Shown: piece after piece, positions 58,798 to 64,000 of the stretch
How the letters are laid out: each line of letters begins with the position of its first letter
Position numbering within the stretch: the first letter of the stretch is position 1
Position numbers and translations under genes: made by a program
From: Paenibacillus sp. HGH0039
Lineage (GTDB): Bacteria > Bacillota > Bacilli > Paenibacillales > NBRC-103111
NCBI RefSeq assembly: GCF_000411255.1
Contig: NZ_KE150413.1
Coordinates: 2,332,580-2,396,579, forward strand
Direction: 5' to 3'
DNA length: 64,000 nt
Notes under the pieces: model-generated
Told to the model about the DNA's origin: nothing
What the model saw: the letters and a program-made list of their open reading frames with translations, nothing else
Database searches by the model: none

Positions 58798-59151
58798 ATG
58801 ATTGTAATATATGATTCTAAAACTGGAAATGTAGACCGTTTTGTTAAAAAGTTAAATTTGGAGTGCTATAAGGTTGTTCCGCAGCTTAAAGTAAACAAAC
58901 CGTTCGTACTCATCACATATACAACCGGTTTTGGTCAGGCGCCCAATACAACCTTAGAATTTCTGGAAAGCAACTTTGTTTTTTTAAGAGGGGTTGCTTC
59001 CAGTGGTAATCAAAATTGGGGGAAGTCATACGCGAAAGCTGCCGATATTGTATCTAAACAATATTCAGTCCCTGTTATTCTTAAATTCGAGCTTTCGGGA
59101 ACCGAAGAGGACATAAACAAATTCATTTTGGAGGTACGAAACATTGTCTAA
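58798..59151 (+). CDS. nrdI: NrdI, flavodoxin-like activator of class Ib RNR
   Basis: 117 residues. FMN-binding loops YDSKTGNVDRFVKKL and TYTTGFGQAP, and SSGNQNWGKSYAKAAD as in NrdI. It supplies the oxidant that builds the Mn-tyrosyl cofactor of NrdF. Its end overlaps the nrdE start by eight bases. SPbeta has the same order. A repeat element lies at 58757. Confidence 0.92.
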   Translation: MIVIYDSKTGNVDRFVKKLNLECYKVVPQLKVNKPFVLITYTTGFGQAPNTTLEFLESNFVFLRGVASSGNQNWGKSYAKAADIVSKQYSVPVILKFELSGTEEDINKFILEVRNIV

Positions 59152-61243
59152 CGCACCTAAATGGATTCATCTTAACAATGAAATGATGATCCAGAAGGAT
59201 GGGAAGTATCAGTTCAATAAAGATAAAGAAGCAGTAAAGAGTTATTTTGTGAATCATATCAATCAAAACACAGTCTTCTTCCACAACCTAAGAGAAAAGA
59301 TTGATTACTTAATCGAAAACGACTACTACGAGCAGGGTATCATAGAGCAATATGATTTTAAAGAAATTAAGACCCTATTTAAACATGTCTACAGTGTGAA
59401 ATTTAGATTTCCCTCCTTTATGTCAGCATTCAAATTTTACAATAATTACGCGCTGAGGACAGAGGATAATAAGAAATACCTTGAGCGATATGAGGACAGA
59501 ATCTGTATCGTCGCCCTTACTTTAGCTGAAGGAAATATTAACAAAGCATTTTGGTTTGCAGATAAGATGATAAAACGAGAGTATCAACCCGCAACACCAA
59601 CTTTCCTATCTGCAGGTAAAAAAAGACGGGGCGAACTTGTTAGCTGCTTTCTTTTAATGATGGATGATTCGATGAATTCCATTTCTCACTCCATAAACAA
59701 TGCTCTCCAATTGTCTAAGCGTGGTGGAGGCGTATCTCATAATTTAACCGATCTGAGAGCTTTAGGAGATCCCATTAAAGGGATCGATGACAGATGTAGC
59801 GGTGTCATTCCTGTAATGAAGCTTTTAGAAGATAGCTACTCTTATTCCAATCAGTTGGGGGTGAGGGACGGTGCAGGGGCGGCCTGGTTGAATGTTTTCC
59901 ATTTAGACATCATGGACTTCCTATCTACAAAAAAGATTAACGCTGACGAAAAATCGAGAATTAAGACTCTTTCACTTGGTGTTATTGTTCCGGATAAATT
60001 TTTTGAACTAGTTGAAAAAGACTATGACATGTACTTATTTTCACCTTATGGGATTTACAAAGAATATGGAAAGAGAATGAGCGAAATTAACATCAGCGAA
60101 ATGTATGATGAGTTGGTCGAAAATCCGAACATCAGAAAGAAAAAGATTTCTGCTCGTGATATGTTAACTATGATTGCGCAAATTCAAGTGGAGAGCGGAT
60201 ATCCATACCTGTTTTTTGAGGACAACGCTAACTCCGTACATCCTTTAAGCGAAGAAGGCAAAGTGAAATTCTCAAATATTTGCACTGAAATAATCCAACT
60301 ATGTGAAACATCGACAATTAACGATTATCATGAACAAGATGAAATTAAACGAGACATCTCGTGTAATCTTGGCTCTTTGAATATCGTTAATGTAATGGAA
60401 AATAAAGATCTTGCCGGTGCGGTTTCTGCTGGAATTAGAATGCTAGACGTGGTTTCAAGGATGACAAACATTAAGTCTGTACCAAGCGTAGAAAAGGCAA
60501 ACAGACAGATGCGTTCTGTTGGACTTGGAGCGATGAACTTACATGGATTTTTGGCAAAGAATAAGATTGCTTATGAATCAAGAGAGGCTATTGAATTTGC
60601 CAATGTTTTTTTCGCCGCGGTGAATTATTATTCTCTAAAAGAATCGATGTTGATAGCCAAAGAAACGGGGTTTAATTTCAAAGGATTCAGAAGTTCATCA
60701 TACAACGGCGGTAATTATTTTGACCAATATCTTATCAATGATTTTTTGCCAAAGTCAGACAAGGTACGATCGCTGTTTAAAGACATCGAATTGCCAACCA
60801 GAGAAGATTGGTCAATGCTAAAGGACGATGTAATGGAACATGGGCTTGCCAATAGTTATCGCTTGGCAATTGCTCCTACGGGAAACATTAGCTATGTACA
60901 ATCGAGTACAGCTAGCATAGCTCCGATCACTGAAAAAATTGAGCATCGTACATATGGAGACAGTGATACTTATTATCCGATGCCCTATCTGGATGAATCG
61001 AACTTCTTTTTTTACAAAGAAGCCTATGACATCGATATGTTTAAAATGATTGACCTGTATGCGACTATTCAAAAACATGTTGATCAAGGGATTAGTTGCA
61101 CACTTTACCTTAAAGATACGATGACTACAAGAGATATTTCACTGTACTACATTTATGCTTGGAAGAAGGGCTTGAAGACACTGTATTACAGTCGAATGAA
61201 GATGACGCAAATTGACGACTCGTGCGTTAGTTGCGTTGTGTAA
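59144..61243 (+). CDS. nrdE: Class Ib ribonucleotide reductase large subunit
   Basis: 699 residues, full length. ATP-cone-free class Ib form with PATPTFLSAGK, SCFLL (redox Cys), the radical-site motif NICTE, ISCNLGSLNIVN, and the C-terminal thiol pair CVSC. It reduces NDPs to dNDPs. No intron or intein is visible, unlike the SPbeta copy. TTG start after GGAGG. Confidence 0.97.
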   Translation: MSNAPKWIHLNNEMMIQKDGKYQFNKDKEAVKSYFVNHINQNTVFFHNLREKIDYLIENDYYEQGIIEQYDFKEIKTLFKHVYSVKFRFPSFMSAFKFYNNYALRTEDNKKYLERYEDRICIVALTLAEGNINKAFWFADKMIKREYQPATPTFLSAGKKRRGELVSCFLLMMDDSMNSISHSINNALQLSKRGGGVSHNLTDLRALGDPIKGIDDRCSGVIPVMKLLEDSYSYSNQLGVRDGAGAAWLNVFHLDIMDFLSTKKINADEKSRIKTLSLGVIVPDKFFELVEKDYDMYLFSPYGIYKEYGKRMSEINISEMYDELVENPNIRKKKISARDMLTMIAQIQVESGYPYLFFEDNANSVHPLSEEGKVKFSNICTEIIQLCETSTINDYHEQDEIKRDISCNLGSLNIVNVMENKDLAGAVSAGIRMLDVVSRMTNIKSVPSVEKANRQMRSVGLGAMNLHGFLAKNKIAYESREAIEFANVFFAAVNYYSLKESMLIAKETGFNFKGFRSSSYNGGNYFDQYLINDFLPKSDKVRSLFKDIELPTREDWSMLKDDVMEHGLANSYRLAIAPTGNISYVQSSTASIAPITEKIEHRTYGDSDTYYPMPYLDESNFFFYKEAYDIDMFKMIDLYATIQKHVDQGISCTLYLKDTMTTRDISLYYIYAWKKGLKTLYYSRMKMTQIDDSCVSCVV

Positions 61244-61268
61244 TCAAAATGAAAGAATGGGTGGTTAA

Positions 61269-62246
61269 TTGATTAAGCCAGTAAATTGGAATGAACAAAC
61301 AAGTGACTATGCGAACATGTTTTGGGAGCAAAACACCAAACAATTCTGGTTGGATACGGAGATTCCCGTAAGCAAAGATAAAAAAGTGTGGGAATCCTTA
61401 ACCAATACGGAACAAGAAATTTATATGAAAGTTCTTGCTGGACTTACCTTGCTTGATACTGAGCAGGGAGGAGTGGGTATGCCGAAAGTATTACAACATG
61501 TTGATGATTTGCAAGAGAAGGCGGTACTTGCTTTTATGGCCGCAATGGAACAGGTTCATGCAAAAAGCTACAGTACCATTTTCACAACTCTGGCGACAAA
61601 GAAGCAGATTGATGATGCTTTTAAATGGGCAGAAGAAAACAAATGGCTTCAGGCTAAAGCCAAGAAAATTGATTCGATATATGAGGAAATTAAAGATGAT
61701 TACACTTTAGCAAAAGCATTGATTGCTTCAGTGTTTCTTGAGTCGTACTTATTTTATAGTGGTTTTTATTATCCGTTGTATCTGGCAGGACAGGGCAAGT
61801 TGAAAAATTCAGGTGAGATAATTTTCCTAATTAATAGAGATGAGGCTATTCACGGGGTTTTTGTTGGTCTTCTTTTTCAAAAAACTAGAAGTAAACTATC
61901 CAAGACGAATCAAAAGAACCTTGAGGATTTCGCTCATAAACTTCTAGATGAACTTTATCAAATTGAAGTCAAATACTCTGAGGCCATATATGATACGTTA
62001 GGGATTACTTCCGATGTTAAAAGATTTGTTAGATATAATGCAAATAAAGCGATGATGAATCTCGGTTATGATTCACTGTATCCTTATGAAGAAGTTAACC
62101 AGATTGTACTTAATGGGCTTACTTCTGGAGGTACATTCGACTTCTTTTCATTAAAAGGCGGAAGTTATGTAAAGGCAAAAGTGGAACCCTTAAGAGAAGA
62201 CGACTTTCATATACTGTCTAACAGAATGGCAGGGTGGAAGAAATAA
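61269..62246 (+). CDS. nrdF: Class Ib ribonucleotide reductase small subunit
   Basis: 325 residues. Metal ligands LLDTEQ (Asp), EQVHAKSYS (Glu, His and the radical Tyr), FLESYLF (Glu) and RDEAIHG (Glu, His) are all present. Forms the radical-generating partner of NrdE. TTG start. Confidence 0.96.
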   Translation: MIKPVNWNEQTSDYANMFWEQNTKQFWLDTEIPVSKDKKVWESLTNTEQEIYMKVLAGLTLLDTEQGGVGMPKVLQHVDDLQEKAVLAFMAAMEQVHAKSYSTIFTTLATKKQIDDAFKWAEENKWLQAKAKKIDSIYEEIKDDYTLAKALIASVFLESYLFYSGFYYPLYLAGQGKLKNSGEIIFLINRDEAIHGVFVGLLFQKTRSKLSKTNQKNLEDFAHKLLDELYQIEVKYSEAIYDTLGITSDVKRFVRYNANKAMMNLGYDSLYPYEEVNQIVLNGLTSGGTFDFFSLKGGSYVKAKVEPLREDDFHILSNRMAGWKK

Positions 62247-62250
62247 AAGT

Positions 62251-62970
62251 ATACAATTTGAATTTTTAGAGGGGGAGGTTCTAAAAAAAGTTAACGAAGC
62301 TCCTTGGTATATATCAAATTTCGGAAGAGTCAAAACAATAAAAGGCAGGTGCGGAGGGTGGTTAAGAACAGCTTCAACCAATAACTCAGGATACTTATTT
62401 GTTAATTACAACAATAAAAACCACTATCTACATCGTCTTGTTGCTCATTATTTTATTAATCCAATTCCTAAAGGTATGGTTGTGAACCACAAGGATGGAA
62501 ACAAAACCAATAACCACGTCAATAATCTTGAAATCATTACATATAAGGAAAATACACGCCATGCTTACGATAATGGATTGATGACGCCTCTCCACGGCCA
62601 AGAAAATAGCATGAGCAAGCTTACAAATATACAGGCTAAAAATTTAATAAGTGATATTCTTAATGGTTTAACGAATAGTGAACTTGCGCTAAAATATGGT
62701 TTACATGATCGATACATAAGCCTAGTAAGGCATAAAAAAAGATGGAAAAAACTTTGGAGTGAATTCGGTACATCTGAAGCCGAGATATCTAAAGGAAATG
62801 ACAAAAATAAATCTTTGACTCCTGAGCAGTTTGTTGTGATAGTTAATAAAATCCGAATAGGCTACACTAATGCTGCAATAGAAAGAGAATATGGTTTGTC
62901 TTCGGGTACTTGCAGTAGAATAAGAAATAAGAAGTTATACCTTAATTGGTGGAGTGAATACATAACATAA
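62251..62970 (+). CDS. HNH homing endonuclease after nrdF (YosQ position)
   Basis: About 240 codons. NUMOD4-like start (VNEAPWYISNFGRVKTIKG), HNH core (HRLVAHYFI, VNHKDGNKTNNHVNNLEIITY), then two HTH-like repeats (YGLHDRYISLVRHKK and YGLSSGTCSRIRNKK) for DNA recognition. Coding sequence clearly precedes the first ATG (62476), but the open frame holds no ATG, GTG or TTG before it. The strong GGGGGAGG at 62270 is followed by no usable in-frame codon, and ATA 62251 is the only near-cognate. The gene may use an odd start or have lost its start. SPbeta has HNH gene yosQ here. Confidence 0.7.
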   Translation: MQFEFLEGEVLKKVNEAPWYISNFGRVKTIKGRCGGWLRTASTNNSGYLFVNYNNKNHYLHRLVAHYFINPIPKGMVVNHKDGNKTNNHVNNLEIITYKENTRHAYDNGLMTPLHGQENSMSKLTNIQAKNLISDILNGLTNSELALKYGLHDRYISLVRHKKRWKKLWSEFGTSEAEISKGNDKNKSLTPEQFVVIVNKIRIGYTNAAIEREYGLSSGTCSRIRNKKLYLNWWSEYIT

Positions 62971-63003
62971 AAATAAATAATTATAAAAATAAGAGGGTTT
63001 GAA

Positions 63004-63645
63004 ATGAAAATCAATGATAGGCTATTCATCACTAAAGTTAAGCGACCAGGGGTCATTAAAGAATTTCTTTCTAATGGAAAAATTAAAATGACCTATTTCA
63101 ATCGTCGAGGGCAAAGAAAGTTTATAGACGTTGGATTTAAAGATGTCGAGCTTATTAGAGTGTCCAATAAGGAGTACCTTGCAATTATGGATCTTCACCG
63201 AAAATTCGGATCTCCTTATGCTACCTCGCCCACACCTTTACTCGGTGCAAGTAGTGATGCTAACAAAATGTTCGCTCAAAAAATTGATGAGATTTCTAAA
63301 AAGATGAAATCTGTTTCAGAAAAAAGAATTGGTGGGCAAGTAATGGCGAGGTCATCTTGGATGCTTGAAGAACTTGCCGAGTTTTTAACTGCAGAAAGTA
63401 TTGAGGATCAGGCAGATGCATTAATTGATTTAATCTACTTTGCATATGGCACATTTGTGGAGATGGGTTTGCGTCCAGATAAACTTTTCGATATTGTCCA
63501 CGCAGCTAACATTGGAAAGTTATGGCCAGATGGAAAACCAAGATTCAATGAGCAAGGAAAATGGGTTAAACCGCTAAATTGGGAAGCCCCGGAACCCAAA
63601 ATAAAAAAAGAGATCGAGAAACAAATTAGACAGCAATCAGTCTAA
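63004..63645 (+). CDS. MazG-like nucleotide pyrophosphohydrolase
   Basis: 213 residues. N-terminal ~60-residue SH3-like part, then the MazG/phosphoribosyl-ATP-pyrophosphatase fold: WMLEELAEFL, EDQADALIDLIYFAYG (EExxE and ExxD metal sites), ANIGKLWPDGKPRF. It hydrolyses NTPs or dNTPs and sits among nucleotide-metabolism genes. Confidence 0.8.
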   Translation: MKINDRLFITKVKRPGVIKEFLSNGKIKMTYFNRRGQRKFIDVGFKDVELIRVSNKEYLAIMDLHRKFGSPYATSPTPLLGASSDANKMFAQKIDEISKKMKSVSEKRIGGQVMARSSWMLEELAEFLTAESIEDQADALIDLIYFAYGTFVEMGLRPDKLFDIVHAANIGKLWPDGKPRFNEQGKWVKPLNWEAPEPKIKKEIEKQIRQQSV

Positions 63646-63653
63646 TTCATACA

Positions 63654-63687
63654 TTGGACGATGGGAAAACTGTCGTCCAATTTTATT
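63654..63687 (+). terminator. Rho-independent terminator
   Basis: TTGGACGA pairs with TCGTCCAA, then TTTTATT. It separates MazG from thymidylate synthase. Confidence 0.9.
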
Positions 63688-63699
63688 AAGGAGGATGCA

Positions 63700-64000
63700 A
63701 TGAACAGCGTCGATAAGGTCTACTTAGCACTGGGAAGAGATATTTTAGAAAATGGAATTGATAAAACAGATAGAACAGGTACCGGTACTAGGTCGGTGTT
63801 TGGAAGGCAACTACGATTTGATTTGAATGAAGGCTTTCCTTTGCTTACAACAAAACGTGTGCATTTTCGCTCGGTTTTAGGCGAGCTTCTATGGTTTTTA
63901 TCTGGTTCTACAAATAAATTTGAATTGAGTAGGAATTACGGAGTAACTATTTGGGATGAGTGGGGTGATGATGAGACTGGTGAACTGGGGAGGGTATATG
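63700..64000 (+). CDS. thyA: Thymidylate synthase, partial
   Basis: The first 100 residues of a ThyA-type enzyme. [12 protein letters not shown] carries the dUMP-binding Arg, then [26 protein letters not shown] and the start of the WDEW segment. Makes dTMP from dUMP using methylene-tetrahydrofolate. SPbeta carries thyB in the equivalent place. ATG after AAGGAGG. Cut by the window end. Confidence 0.96.
   Translation, partial: MNSVDKVYLALGRDILENGIDKTDRTGTGTRSVFGRQLRFDLNEGFPLLTTKRVHFRSVLGELLWFLSGSTNKFELSRNYGVTIWDEWGDDETGELGRVY

Noticed and set aside
61435-61710. 91-residue plus-strand frame inside nrdF
   Set aside because: It is a shifted-frame shadow of the conserved NrdF metal-binding core.

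Overview
The window looks like about half of an SPbeta-type temperate phage (or prophage) of a low-GC Gram-positive host in the Bacillales. No gene in it is clearly chromosomal. The case for SPbeta rests on content and order. An HU gene lies beside a YonO-like single-chain RNA polymerase (compare yonN-yonO). A DGQHR protein lies directly before an MrpR-type repressor (the yopQ-yopR position). There are also a 3D-domain lipoprotein (compare yorM), a helicase and Toprim-primase pair (compare yorI, yorJ), nrdI-nrdE-nrdF followed by an HNH gene (compare yosQ), and a thymidylate synthase. Strong Shine-Dalgarno (SD) sites, very AT-rich intergenic DNA and tightly packed small genes fit a large Bacillales phage. 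The host genus cannot be read from the sequence.

Layout. 0.3-5.1 kb: minus-strand block of metallophosphoesterase, HU, RNA polymerase and a small acidic protein. 5.2-9.0 kb: scarred region with a recombinase fused to a broken DUF262 gene, a frameshifted DNA ligase and a frameshifted MazF toxin. 9.2-21.3 kb: about thirty small accessory genes, some broken. 21.4-25.9 kb: control region with the DGQHR protein, the MrpR-type repressor, and an agr-like peptide-signalling cassette (AgrB-like protease, kinase-less AgrC-like receptor, AgrD-like peptide, LytTR DNA-binding protein). No arbitrium (AimR) gene is present. 26-32 kb: a cluster that looks defence-related (DUF4238+SEC-C, PD-(D/E)XK nuclease, LRAT-fold and membrane proteins). 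32.3 kb: tRNA with a CAT anticodon. 32.5-36.1 kb: ssDNA-binding-like protein, RecA/Sak4-like ATPase, 3D lipoprotein, dTMP kinase. 36-47 kb: small genes, two nucleotidyltransferase-fold proteins, and a PAPS-reductase-like enzyme close to a phosphorothioate-dependent HNH nuclease. 47-51 kb: helicase, Toprim primase and zinc proteins. 51-55.4 kb: secreted proteins including a metalloprotease. 55.4-64 kb: ClpP-fold protease, Cas4/AddB-like nuclease and deoxynucleotide synthesis genes, ending inside thymidylate synthase.

Two features run across the whole window. First, a short imperfect palindrome (AATAAAA, 4-6 variable bases, ATTTTAT or ATTTCAT, usually then GGAGG) sits in front of more than 35 genes, often overlapping the previous stop codon. 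It is a good candidate for the binding site of the MrpR-type repressor or a signal read by the phage RNA polymerase. Second, several genes have an ideal SD site but no ATG, GTG or TTG at the right distance. They appear to start at AUC, AUA, AUU or CUG.

A working model, which is inference: the MrpR-type protein silences the repeat-linked lytic genes, the agr-like cassette supplies density information in place of arbitrium, and the YonO-like polymerase transcribes phage genes after induction.
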